The notes: generated by a model not told the origin, from the sequence alone. DNA of 34,654 nucleotides from Verrucomicrobiota bacterium (GCA_025350905.1 JANXWY010000099.1:1-34654); one strand, 5' to 3'. Numbered from the stretch's first letter, positions 10,650 to 18,472 are shown. Made by a program: numbers and translations.

Positions 10650-11030
10650 TCTCGAGTCTCAGGACAAACTTCGAGGAGTGTCAACTGCTCAAATCAGAAA
10701 TCCATCGCGGAACCACTGGGGAAAGGCGAGGGATAGTTGCCTGCTTGCGGCGCGAGGAGAGCGACCCCAAAGCGGACTGACGCTCTTCACTGTTGAGCGT
10801 CGGCGGCGCGCGGTGGCGAAGCGGCCTACCGGAAGTCACGCCGACCTCGCCTAGAATGCCAAACTGAAGATCGACGATACCAACCGTCAGACAGATGAAC
10901 CCGCGCCAGTCTTCGCTCAACCTGGCAACAACCTGCACGAAGGTCCAAGGGATTGCCAGGGAAGGCGGCGGCAGACTTGGCCGACCTGTGGTTGCTTGAC
11001 CGTGTAACAGCTCAGCCCCAAGATCGATAG
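10650..11030. other. Non-coding or decayed stretch
   Basis: I see no convincing gene here. An 85-codon minus-strand frame across 10681-10938 has no recognisable features. A hairpin with 7-bp arms GACGCTC (10779-10785) and GAGCGTC (10795-10801) is present but is not followed by a T-run. This stretch opens the region that holds the pseudogenes described below. Confidence 0.4.
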
Positions 11031-11282
11031 ATGACCGCGAACCTGAACGGCTCCTTTCAGCTCACGACTGAACACCCCAAAAGCCATTACGGAATCCCGG
11101 TCCTGTTGCATCGTCAGTCGGGCGACACTTACGTCGCGGCGAACGTGATCAAGCCGCTGCCCAACGCACATCTACTCACTGCGGCGGCGTTCATTCTCCG
11201 GCATAGTAGAAAGTTGGTCGGTGAAGATCGCATGGCGGCTAAGAATTTCCTGCGGCAATGGCCGGAAGGCCCGCAACTCTAG
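11031..11282 (+). CDS. Possible small hypothetical protein (83 aa)
   Basis: The composition is protein-like rather than shadow-like, with a balanced mix of residues and a plausible beta-strand core (HYGIPVLLHRQSGDTYVAAN) followed by a helical C-terminus (LLTAAAFILRHSRKLVG). The YGIPVL-x(5)-SGDTY arrangement suggests a small beta domain. I do not recognise a family. There is no clear ribosome-binding site and the surroundings are decayed sequence, so it may be a remnant or a chance frame. Confidence 0.3.
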   Translation: MTANLNGSFQLTTEHPKSHYGIPVLLHRQSGDTYVAANVIKPLPNAHLLTAAAFILRHSRKLVGEDRMAAKNFLRQWPEGPQL

Positions 11283-11322
11283 CGTGCGCCGGCAGTCAGG
11301 CCGGCCGCGATTCACGAGTGAT

Positions 11323-11943
11323 TCACTTGCTGCCGTAGCGGAAATCATCAAACAGCGTCCGGCTGTCCGCCTTGGTCCAAACGCCGACCTTGCCCGCGTC
11401 CTTGAAATGGTCGTCGGTAGCTTCGATGACAATTTTGCCGGCGAAGCTCACGCCAAACTTGTTGCCGGCGAATTCCACCCGCAGTGTGTGCCAGGTGCCG
11501 GGCGCGACCTTGGCGTTAACATTTTTAAACGCAACGCGCTTGCCGCGGATCATGTGGTAAATGGTGACGTTGTCTTCCAGCGCATTGGCGCGGGCGACGT
11601 AGTAATTGTCGGCGTCCTGGCACCGCCAGATAACGCCGCCCGCCTGATCCTCCTGGCCGGCCACCGGCTTGAACTTCACTTCGACAAAACCGTCTTTGAC
11701 ACTGCTGTCGTCCTTGAGGCAAAGGGGATAGGTCGCGGCGCCGGACTGCTGCAGGACGTTCGGTTTCGACGGCGCCGTGTCGTCCCTTTCGACAGTCCAC
11801 CTCGCGGCGCCTTTGCCGGTCATGGTGACCGTCCAGCCGGCGGGCGCTTTACCGGCTGGGGCCTCGTCAAAATTGATAGATTAGGCCACGGCGCTGACGG
11901 TGATCAGGCCCTTCGTAAGCAAAAGCATATTCAGCATTTTCAT
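11323..11943 (-). pseudogene. DUF1080/3-keto-disaccharide hydrolase-like secreted protein, interrupted by a nonsense codon
   Basis: Reading from the ATG at 11943, a 20-codon signal peptide (MKMLNMLLLT to SAVA) ends at a TAA (11883-11881). The same frame then continues without a gap (SINFDEAPAGKAPAGWTVTM) into a complete LamG-like domain: FVEVKFKPVAGQEDQAGGVI, WRCQDADNYYVARANALEDN, GTWHTLRVEFAGNKF and a C-terminus VGVWTKADSRTLFDDFRYG. The stop sits where a Gln commonly follows the AVA cleavage site, so a single C-to-T change (CAA to TAA) explains it. GGAACGAAC before the ATG gives a weak ribosome-binding site. The rest of the frame shows no decay, so the mutation is recent, or it is a sequencing error. 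An internal ATG at 11823 could still start an unexported 166-residue product. Confidence 0.75.
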
Positions 11944-12119
11944 GTTCGTTCCAGTTTGGTTGATGGCCGCGCGTTGCCAATTAGGAACTCGCGCGTCCTC
12001 GACCGGCTCCGCGGTGCCGCGATCACCTTCGCCCTTCCGGCCGACTCGCACAGGCAGGCTGATCCGAGCAAAAGTGGGCGCAACCCGCCAATGCTTGCTG
12101 CTGCGCCACGCGGCGGTCA

Positions 12120-12408
12120 ATCCGGCAGGTTTCGAAACTGCTTTCCTTGGGGAGCCATTCGCGCAGGGGCTACAGTGAAGTGGTCTGGCAGCAGACGACC
12201 GAGAGCCTCATCCGGTGTCTGGAAAATGCGTTCTGTTATTTCGATGGCGTTCCCCGCACGCTGGTCATCGATCAACCTGCGGGCGGCGGTGACGCGGGCC
12301 GACTGGTATGATCCCGAACTCAACGCGAAGGCCGAAGAGTTCTGCCGCCACTACGGGACCGTGATGCTGCCAACGCGCCCGGCAATGCCGCGGCACAAAG
12401 GCAAGGTT
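12120..12408 (+). pseudogene. istA: IS21-family transposase IstA, internal fragment with a frameshift
   Basis: Two reading frames together reproduce the catalytic core of IstA. The first gives SRRGYSEVVW, QQTTESLIRCLENAF and DGVPRTLVIDQ. The second gives LRAAVTRADWYDPELNAKAE, FCRHYGTVMLPTRP and MPRHKGKV. These are the blocks around the second and third acidic residues of the rve-type integrase fold. The frames join at about 12273, where removing one C from GATCAACCTG restores the expected ID-N-L-R reading. The fragment lacks the N-terminal HTH and the C-terminus, and no istB is nearby. It ends within three bases of the recombinase-like remnant on the other strand. Confidence 0.8.
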
Positions 12409-12410
12409 GC

Positions 12411-12770
12411 TTACTGCGCTTCATCGCGATGGTTGAGCCCCGTGGGCTGCACACCGTGTTTCTGTCGTCGTTGACGGATTTGATCCACTTCTGCTTCGGT
12501 TGGTTTGTAGTATAGATATTTGTTTTCGCCGCCGAACTTGATCCCTTTGAGCATGCCGACCTGTCGCCAGTAGTTCACGCGGCTGGCGACTGAACTGATC
12601 ATCGGACCGATCATCGAACCGATTTGCCGCGCGGTCAACAACCCCTAGGCTTGGAGCCGAGTGAAGCGAGTTTTCATCCGATAGCAGTGTCGCAACATGT
12701 GAACCCTGCGCCGGGTAAATGGGTGGTGTAGCTGGCCCATTCTGTAATTATGAAAAATGATTTCTTGCTG
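12411..12770 (-). pseudogene. C-terminal remnant of a recombinase-like protein (MerR/HTH-type tail) with in-frame amber
   Basis: The downstream part (from about 12644) reads GLLTARQIGSMIG, then VNYWRQVGMLKGIKF and NKYLYYKPTEAEVDQIR. That is the helix-turn-helix-like tail (a WRxxGLL segment followed by YLYxP) found at the C-terminus of some site-specific serine recombinases. In the same frame, upstream of a TAG at 12647-12645, the sequence continues as HMLRHCYRMKTRFTRLQA, which fits the helix before this tail. An AAG-to-TAG change would restore RLQAKGLLT. The catalytic domain is absent. The left boundary near 12770 is approximate. The family call is from memory of motif layout and needs a database search. 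Confidence 0.4.
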
Positions 12771-12799
12771 AAGGCGTGCGTGAGCGGCTTTGGCTGAAT

Positions 12800-12876
12800 T
12801 GGTGGGCCTGCTCGGACTTGAACCGAGAACCAAAGCATTATGAGTGCTCTGCTCTAACCAATTGAGCTACAGGCCC
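12800..12876 (-). tRNA. tRNA with CAT anticodon (tRNA-Ile2 or elongator tRNA-Met)
   Basis: A full cloverleaf is present on the minus strand: acceptor stem GGGCCTG with CAGGCCC, D arm GCTC with GAGC, anticodon stem GAGCA with TGCTT around the loop CTCATAA, T arm CTCGG with CCGAG around TTCAAGT, and an encoded CCA (12802-12800). The 1:72 G-C pair and the absence of three G-C pairs in the anticodon stem rule out initiator tRNA. The loop and T arm (CTCATAAT, TTCAAGTCC) look closer to the lysidine-modified tRNA-Ile2 of E. coli than to its elongator tRNA-Met. That would require TilS. The assignment is not certain. Confidence 0.93.
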
Positions 12877-13049
12877 ACGGCGATAGGGTTGCAGAAGCAA
12901 TCGCAACTTTCAATAGTAGAGCCAAAAAGTTGTCCCCTGCCCTGCGTCTCAAACCGGAAAGTTGAACCAGGATCGCTTGCTATTAGGTTCAGATGCTTGC
13001 GACCATCAGTCGTTTCGATCGGACGATGTTGGTTCGGTTCTGTTTGTTG

Positions 13050-13335
13050 GAGCTTTGCTCCTCGCGCTCCTCAACTGTCCGCCGTGGCGAACTCGGGCTG
13101 ACCAAACCGTCGCAACCGCGCGGCAGCTTCCTCTTACTCGGGCCAACGGGCGGGGGGAAAACGGAAACTGTCGTCGTGGCAACTATTCATGTTTTCGGCG
13201 AAGGAAAGCTGTTCCGTTTCGACATGTCGAAATTTCAGAATCAGGAAGCGTCAGGGCTGCTGCTAGGCGTACGGCTCGGCGAAATTGGCTACCGCGCGGC
13301 GTAAGGCTCGTTGCCATTCGACGAAGCGGAAAAGG
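13050..13335 (+). pseudogene. ClpA/ClpB-like AAA+ ATPase fragment
   Basis: The frame opens in unrecognisable sequence and then gives RGELGLTKPSQPRGSFLLLG, the Walker A region GPTGGGKTE (usually GPTGVGKTE), LFRFDMSKFQNQEASGLLLG, and GEIGYRAA. An in-frame TAA (13302-13304) interrupts it. The frame resumes with GSLPFDEAEKA, which matches the Walker B segment LLFDEIEKA, and then ends at a second stop. This is the start of the second AAA+ module of a Clp/Hsp100 chaperone-type ATPase. The N-terminal domains and everything after Walker B are missing, so it cannot be functional. Confidence 0.7.
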
Positions 13336-13338
13336 CAT

Positions 13339-13610
13339 AACCACAGGCTCAAGAACCGGGGCGATCACCTGGAACACAATTTCGGCCATGGCCAAGCGCA
13401 TCTGACCAGCCTGCTCCTGACGCTGAACCTGTTGGCCTTCGGGCTCCCCACACTGCTGGATTTGACCGATGAGAGTTACCGTCTGATTCGCTCCACCTTA
13501 GGGGCGCCGCGGCCGTTCTTTACGCACCTGGCAGTGTTGACGACGTAGCTCGATTTCGCAACCTGGGAGCAGCGGATGAATTTCATGAAGCGGGGCCTGA
13601 AAATCGGGCC
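13339..13610 (+). pseudogene. DDE transposase, C-terminal fragment with in-frame amber
   Basis: Starting within a few bases of the end of the Clp-like fragment, but in another frame, the sequence reads HRLKNRGDHLEHNFGHG, HLTSLLLTLNLLAFGLPTLL and DESYRLIRSTLGAPRPFF. After a TAG at 13546-13548 it continues in frame as LDFATWEQRMNFMKRGLKI. The Asn-Arg-Gly, Glu-His-Asn-Phe-Gly-His-Gly pattern is typical of the end of a DDE transposase family frequent in environmental bacteria, where the catalytic Glu lies in the helix before the leucine-rich segment. The position of the TAG corresponds to a residue that is often Tyr, one base away. No inverted repeats were found at the ends. Confidence 0.6.
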
Positions 13611-13816
13611 CTCCGCCGTGCAAAATAGCTGCGCCCGGCAAGGCCGCGAAGAAACACGCTGCGCCAGCGCGAGGCGATGCTTGGCGCCGGTCTCATGCCC
13701 CCGTCCCCAGCGCCGCCGTTGTCCGCCCCGCTTTGTTCGCACCGGCCTTGCTCACCCGCTCCCATCTCCTGCCCCTTCGCCTAAAATCAGATCTGCTGAT
13801 TATCCGCGCCGCGGAG

Positions 13817-13845
13817 TTGACAGGCCCGTCAGGATTTGGTCTTTA
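13817..13845 (+). promoter_or_regulatory. Possible sigma-70-type promoter for amt-glnK
   Basis: TTGACA at 13817-13822 is a perfect -35 hexamer, followed 17 bases later by TCTTTA at 13840-13845 as a weak -10. The start codon lies only 13 bases beyond, so the leader would be very short. I saw no NtrC-type or -24/-12 sigma-54 site in this gap. Confidence 0.3.
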
Positions 13846-13858
13846 ACGCGACCATTCT

Positions 13859-15271
13859 ATGCGTTCAATTCATGGGATCCGATTATTGCCAGTGGTTTCG
13901 CTCATGGCGGCGGCGATGCTCCCTCTGCTAGACCACGGGGCCGCCGCTGCGCCTTCACTGGAGCAACGAGTGGCGCAATTGGAGGCGGCCGAAGCGGCCC
14001 CGCTGATCAACAACGGTGACAATGCCTGGATGTTGATCAGCACCGCGTTGGTGCTGATGATGAGTGCCCCGGGGTTGATCCTGTTTTATGGGGGACTGGT
14101 GCGCAGCAAGAATGTGCTCGCGACCATGATGCACACCTTGGTGTTAATGGCGGTGGTTTCGGCGCTCTGGATGGTCTTCGGCTATAGCATGGCGTTCGGC
14201 GAAGGAAATGCCTTTTGCGGTGATCCCCGACAATACTTTCTGCTCCACGGCGTTGGCGGGCCGCCGAATCCAAATTACGCGGGGACGATTCCGCAAACGA
14301 GCTTCATGCTCTTTCAGATGATGTTCGCGATTATCACGCCCGCGCTCATCAGCGGCGCCGTTGCCGAGCGGATCCGGTTCAGCGCCTATCTGCTGTTTAT
14401 CGTGTTGTGGGTGACCACGGTTTATTTTCCGCTGTGCCACATGGTCTGGGGCGCCGGCGGCTGGTTCAACTGGGCCCTGGGGGGGACCATCCCCGTGCTC
14501 GACTTCGCCGGCGGGACGGTCGTGCATGTGAGTTCGGGGGTTTCCGCGTTAGTGGCGGCGATCATGCTTGGCAAACGGATGGGCTACCCGCGCGAGCCCA
14601 TGGTGCCGCATAATCTGGTGCTAAGCCTGATCGGCACCGGCCTACTGTGGGTGGGCTGGTTCGGGTTCAACGCCGGCAGCGCCGGGAACGCCGGCGCCCT
14701 GGCCAGCAGCGCTTTTGCCGCCACGCATTTCTCGGCCGTGGCTGCGGCCTTGAGCTGGGCAGGACTGGAGTGGTTGCTCAAAGGGAAACCGAGTGTGCTC
14801 GGCATCGCGTCCGGCATGGTGGCGGGTCTGGCCACGATCACCCCGGCGTCCGGTTTCGTGACCGTCCCGACGGCCTTCGGCATCGGACTCTGTGGTGGAG
14901 CCACTTGCTATCTGGCCGTGACCAAACTAAAGGCCTGGCTCGGCTATGACGATGCCTTGGATGTGTTTGGCGTGCATGGCGTGGGCAGCACCGTGGGTCT
15001 GCTGTTGCTGGGCTGGGTTGCCAGCCCCGCCGTGAACGGGGCGATCGCGACGACCTATCAGGCGGGCGGACACGTGATTTCCCTGGCCGGGGGACTGGCG
15101 CAGTTCAAAAACCAGTTGATCGGCGTCCTGTTTACCGCGACGCTCGCCGCCGGAGCGACGTTCCTCATCCTGAAACTCGTGGACGCGGTCGTCGGTTTAC
15201 GACTGTCGGCGGAAGACGAACATTCCGGTCTGGATTTGACGCAGCATGGTGAAAGCGCGTACAACGACTGA
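13859..15271 (+). CDS. amt: Ammonium transporter (Amt family)
   Basis: The protein conducts ammonium or ammonia across the inner membrane as a trimer. After an N-terminal signal sequence (cleaved near AAAAPS, as in other Amt proteins) and a short helix rich in Leu/Ala/Glu, eleven membrane segments follow. The twin pore histidines are visible in GTVVHVSSG (about 222) and FGVHGVGS (about 373). The periplasmic gate Phe is in MLFQMMFAIITPALI, the recruitment region in GGLVRSKN and the fingerprint in GWFGFNAGS. The C-terminal tail (DEHSGLDLTQHGESAY) is the conserved helix that contacts PII. Its length of 470 is normal. The PII gene starts 17 bases after the stop, so the two are surely co-transcribed. 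Confidence 0.95.
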   Translation: MRSIHGIRLLPVVSLMAAAMLPLLDHGAAAAPSLEQRVAQLEAAEAAPLINNGDNAWMLISTALVLMMSAPGLILFYGGLVRSKNVLATMMHTLVLMAVVSALWMVFGYSMAFGEGNAFCGDPRQYFLLHGVGGPPNPNYAGTIPQTSFMLFQMMFAIITPALISGAVAERIRFSAYLLFIVLWVTTVYFPLCHMVWGAGGWFNWALGGTIPVLDFAGGTVVHVSSGVSALVAAIMLGKRMGYPREPMVPHNLVLSLIGTGLLWVGWFGFNAGSAGNAGALASSAFAATHFSAVAAALSWAGLEWLLKGKPSVLGIASGMVAGLATITPASGFVTVPTAFGIGLCGGATCYLAVTKLKAWLGYDDALDVFGVHGVGSTVGLLLLGWVASPAVNGAIATTYQAGGHVISLAGGLAQFKNQLIGVLFTATLAAGATFLILKLVDAVVGLRLSAEDEHSGLDLTQHGESAYND

Positions 15272-15285
15272 GCCAGCGAAATTAA

Positions 15286-15627
<342 letters not shown>

Positions 15628-15841
15628 GCGGCGCGGGGGCGAGGCGAAAAATTGACGGGCGCTGACGGATTCGAAACTGTCTTCGGAAGGTGTCCCATGC
15701 GGAATGCAATGCCGCTCGTTGCTTGATCACTGCCTTTCTCCGCACCTCGCGGCCGCCGGTGTCAGGAGCATAAATCTCGACTCGAGTTACGTTCACGCTG
15801 CATCGGCGGGTCGGAAGTGATTCAAATCAACGGTCACCGCA
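15628..15841. other. Intergenic sequence after glnK
   Basis: No gene is apparent between the PII stop and the regulatory sites upstream of the PepSY gene. The first 40 bases are GC-rich with no clear hairpin plus T-run. The features before the PepSY gene are listed separately. Confidence 0.4.
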
Positions 15842-15855
15842 TTACAAAATTGTAA
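15842..15855. promoter_or_regulatory. Inverted repeat TTACAA-N2-TTGTAA upstream of the PepSY gene
   Basis: TTACAAAATTGTAA is a perfect 6-bp inverted repeat with a 2-base centre, 108 bases before the PepSY start codon. It is the size of a dimeric repressor or activator site and sits just upstream of the direct repeats at 15863. The cognate protein is unknown. Confidence 0.35.
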
Positions 15856-15862
15856 CCCCACC

Positions 15863-15878
15863 TTCACGGACAATTCAC
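15863..15878 (+). promoter_or_regulatory. Direct repeat TTCAC-N6-TTCAC, candidate response-regulator box
   Basis: TTCAC at 15863-15867 and 15874-15878 are spaced by one helical turn (11 bp). OmpR/PhoB-type regulators bind head-to-tail half-sites with this spacing. The same half-site and spacing recur at 18484, on the other side of the two-component genes. Confidence 0.45.
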
Positions 15879-15963
15879 TTCTTTGAGGTTCGATGGGCGG
15901 AGTTGGAGCTGACTCCGACAATCAAACGAAACAAACCCAAACATGAAAACCAAAGGAAATACC

Positions 15964-16455
15964 ATGAAATTGAAGAACGTGATCCGGCCCACCATTGCCA
16001 TCGCCCTCACCGCCGGATTCGCTGCGGCCGCCTTTGCCGGTGACGAGAAGGAAGTGAAAATCACGATGGACAAAGTCCCGGCTGCCGTGCAGCAGGCCGT
16101 TAAAGCTTACGCCACCGAGGCCGAGATCAAGGGCATCGAAGAGAGCAACGTGGAGGGCACAAAAGTCATCGAGTTTGACATTGAGAAAAGCGGCCAGGCG
16201 TCCGAGATCGCCTTCCGCCCGAACGGCAAACTGTTCAGCGCAGAGGAAGAAGTCGCGCTTGCCCATTTGCCAAAAGCGGTACGGAAAACTATTGCCAGAA
16301 TGAGTAAGCACGCCAAAGCGGGCAAACCTGAAAAGATCGTTCAGGAAGGTAAGACCAGCTACGAAATCGTAATCGAGAAGAACGGCAAGAAAATTGAATA
16401 CACCCTTTCGCCCGCAGGCAAAGTCATCAACCAGGAAAAAGTTGGCAAAGAATGA
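15964..16455 (+). CDS. Periplasmic PepSY-like domain protein
   Basis: The 163-residue product has a signal peptide (basic start, hydrophobic IAIALTAGFAAAAFAG, cleavage after AFA) and two tandem copies of a PepSY-like unit. Each has a helix followed by strands: VPAAVQQAVKAYATEAEIKG then KVIEFDIEKSGQASEIAFRP, and LPKAVRKTIARMS then KTSYEIVIEKNGKKIEYTLS, ending in a GKVI segment. Such small periplasmic proteins often sit beside QseB/TctD-type two-component systems and may modulate the sensor. I chose the ATG at 15964 because AAAGGA lies 6 bases before it. An ATG at 15943 would add seven residues and lacks a site. It lies 270 bases before the regulator gene. The gap between them holds only a 5-bp inverted repeat (16472-16483). 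Confidence 0.75.
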   Translation: MKLKNVIRPTIAIALTAGFAAAAFAGDEKEVKITMDKVPAAVQQAVKAYATEAEIKGIEESNVEGTKVIEFDIEKSGQASEIAFRPNGKLFSAEEEVALAHLPKAVRKTIARMSKHAKAGKPEKIVQEGKTSYEIVIEKNGKKIEYTLSPAGKVINQEKVGKE

Positions 16456-16725
16456 TTGCCGCCGCCGCTTGACACTAAAGTGTTATAGCGCCGCGGCCAG
16501 TTCGGATTGAACACCCTGACATATTAATATGACTCCAACCGGCCAAGCAACCTCGACCAAGAAATTAGGCCTCTCAACCTGGGGTTGCCCAATTCAAATA
16601 TTCTTTGCTCCAATATGAATTGTCCGGCGGCATAGAAACGCGATTGCGACTGACGACCCGGCAGGGAAAGAAACGGCGGCAAGTTTTGCTCGTCGCGAGT
16701 TTCGTTTTCGAGCAGCATGCATCAC

Positions 16726-17400
16726 ATGCGCATCCTTGTGGTGGAGGACGAGAAGAAGACCGCCTCTTTTATTCGCAAGGCGCTCCAAGCCGAGGGCTTT
16801 GCCGTGGATGTCTGCCCTAACGGCAATGAGGTTCTGGCGGCGGTCAGCACCACCGCTTTTGACGGCATCATCCTCGACATCATGTTGCCGGGGCGCGACG
16901 GCTTGAGTGTGCTTCGTCAATTGCGTCAGCGCAGCGACACCACGCCCGTGCTGTTGCTTTCGGCGCGCGGAGAAGTGAACGAACGCGTGGACGGCCTCAA
17001 CGCGGGCGCCGATGATTATCTGCCAAAACCCTTCGTCATCGCCGAACTCGTCGCCCGCATCCGCGCGCTCGGTCGGCGCAGCGGCGAAACAAAATCAACC
17101 GTTTTGCGACTGTCCGATCTGCTCCTGGATACCGTCACCCACGAAGCGCGCCGCCAAGAGACGCGGATCGAACTGACAACGCGCGAATATCTACTTTTGG
17201 AATTTTTGCTCCGCTCCGCCGGGCGCATTTGCAGTCGCATGGCGATCCTCGAAAAAGTTTGGAACTATGATTTCGACCCGGGCTCAAACCTAGTGGATGT
17301 CTATATCAAACGCGTGCGCGAGAAAATTGATGACGCGTTTGAACCCAAACTGCTCCATACCGTGCGCGGTATCGGTTATGTCATGAAGGAAACTCCATGA
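16726..17400 (+). CDS. OmpR-family response regulator
   Basis: The receiver domain (residues 1-115) starts with MRILVVEDE, carries the phospho-acceptor Asp near residue 51 in GIILDIMLPG, Ser of LLLSARG and the conserved Lys of YLPKPF. The C-terminal winged helix (about 130-222) has ELTTREYLLLEFLL and the recognition segment SNLVDVYIKRVREKID, ending HTVRGIGYVMKE. It is closest in layout to the CusR/CopR/QseB group. The ATG at 16717 would add three residues (MHH). I prefer 16726 since MRILVVEDE is the common start. The stop overlaps the kinase start by ATGA. The flanking direct repeats suggest that it regulates both neighbours. Confidence 0.93.
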   Translation: MRILVVEDEKKTASFIRKALQAEGFAVDVCPNGNEVLAAVSTTAFDGIILDIMLPGRDGLSVLRQLRQRSDTTPVLLLSARGEVNERVDGLNAGADDYLPKPFVIAELVARIRALGRRSGETKSTVLRLSDLLLDTVTHEARRQETRIELTTREYLLLEFLLRSAGRICSRMAILEKVWNYDFDPGSNLVDVYIKRVREKIDDAFEPKLLHTVRGIGYVMKETP

Positions 17401-18464
17401 CCATCCGCACGCGCCTCAATCTCTGGTACGCGGCAATCCTTTGTCTCACTTTGCTGGTGATGGCCGGTTTGTCCTACAATGAATTCGTGGTAGAAAAGCG
17501 CGAGCCCCGACCCGCGGAAGAAACTTCCGCCAACCAGGACGTGGCCGACCTCGTCGGGATTCTTTGCGTAACGGTCCTGCCCGCCGTCCTGTTTGGCCTG
17601 CTGGGCGGATGGTGGCTTACGCGACAGGCGCTCGCCCCCGTGGCGGCCCTCACAAAAGCAGCCGAACGAATTCACGAACGCAATCTGCACGAACAACTGC
17701 CACGCTCCCGCAACGGCGACGAACTGGACCGACTCACGGAGGTTTTCAATGCCATGACCGCGCGGCTCAATGGCTCGTTCCAGCGTATCCGCGAATTTAC
17801 CCTGCACGCGTCGCATGAACTCAAGACCCCGCTCACCATTCTGCACGCGGAAATGGAAACGGCCATGACGGAAGAACCCCTGACCGCGAGTCAACGCGAG
17901 CGGATTGCCAGTGAGTTGGACGAGGTCCAGCGGCTCACCAAAATAGTGGACGGGCTCACCCTGCTCACCAAGGCAGATGCCGGTCAGATTCAATTGAAGC
18001 GCGAACCGCTCCAATTTGATGACATCGTGCGCGATGTTTTTGCCGACGCACAAATCCTTGCCAAACCCGCAAACATCGAAGTCCAGCTCACGAACTGCGA
18101 ACGGGTCATAATTCAAGGGGACCGCCATCGCTTGCGGCAACTGCTGTTGAACCTGGTGGACAACGCCATCAAATACAACACACCGGGCGGACTGGTGAAC
18201 ATCGCCTTGACGCGCGTGGCTCAGTACGCCGAACTGCTGGTCACCAACACCGGGCCGGGGATTCCCGCCGAGTCGTTGACGCGCGTCTTCGACCGGTTTT
18301 ATCGTGCGGACCCGGCCCATGGTGATGAGGTCGAGGGCTGTGGCCTCGGCTTGAGCATCGCGCAATGGATCACCTCGGCGCACGATGGCTCGGTCAAAAT
18401 CAAATCCGCGCCAGCCGGACAAACAATCGTCACCGTGCGCCTGCCCGAGGCGGTGGCAACATGA
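17397..18464 (+). CDS. Sensor histidine kinase (HAMP-HisKA-HATPase)
   Basis: The 355-residue kinase has a first membrane segment (residues 8-25), a short periplasmic stretch of about 30 residues, a second membrane segment (about 50-75, ILCVTVLPAVLFGLLGGWWL) and a HAMP linker. The HisKA helix follows, with SHELKTPLTILHAEME containing the phospho-accepting His near residue 142. The ATPase has the N box NLVDNAIKYN (about 251), the G1 region NTGPGIP and the G2 loop GCGLGLSIA (about 314). The sensor loop is unusually small, which is common for kinases that sense through the membrane or through an accessory protein, here perhaps the PepSY protein. It is co-transcribed with the regulator. Confidence 0.93.
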   Translation: MTIRTRLNLWYAAILCLTLLVMAGLSYNEFVVEKREPRPAEETSANQDVADLVGILCVTVLPAVLFGLLGGWWLTRQALAPVAALTKAAERIHERNLHEQLPRSRNGDELDRLTEVFNAMTARLNGSFQRIREFTLHASHELKTPLTILHAEMETAMTEEPLTASQRERIASELDEVQRLTKIVDGLTLLTKADAGQIQLKREPLQFDDIVRDVFADAQILAKPANIEVQLTNCERVIIQGDRHRLRQLLLNLVDNAIKYNTPGGLVNIALTRVAQYAELLVTNTGPGIPAESLTRVFDRFYRADPAHGDEVEGCGLGLSIAQWITSAHDGSVKIKSAPAGQTIVTVRLPEAVAT

Positions 18465-18472
18465 CAAAACTG

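Noticed and set aside
12645-12833. Small minus-strand frame starting inside the tRNA
   Set aside because: Its first residues are a translation of the tRNA 3' half, a common artefact. Only the downstream part is used, as the recombinase-like remnant.
11323-13610. Stop-codon recoding as the explanation for the in-frame stops
   Set aside because: Both TAA and TAG occur, only in remnants of mobile or decayed genes, and intact genes nearby end at ordinary stops.
13611-13858. NtrC or sigma-54 site for amt-glnK
   Set aside because: No -24/-12 pair or enhancer-like palindrome could be found. Only a weak sigma-70-like site is visible.
16469-16490. TTGACA followed by TATAGC before the response-regulator gene
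   Set aside because: The spacing is only 9 bases, too short for a sigma-70 promoter. The TTGACA overlaps a small inverted repeat instead.
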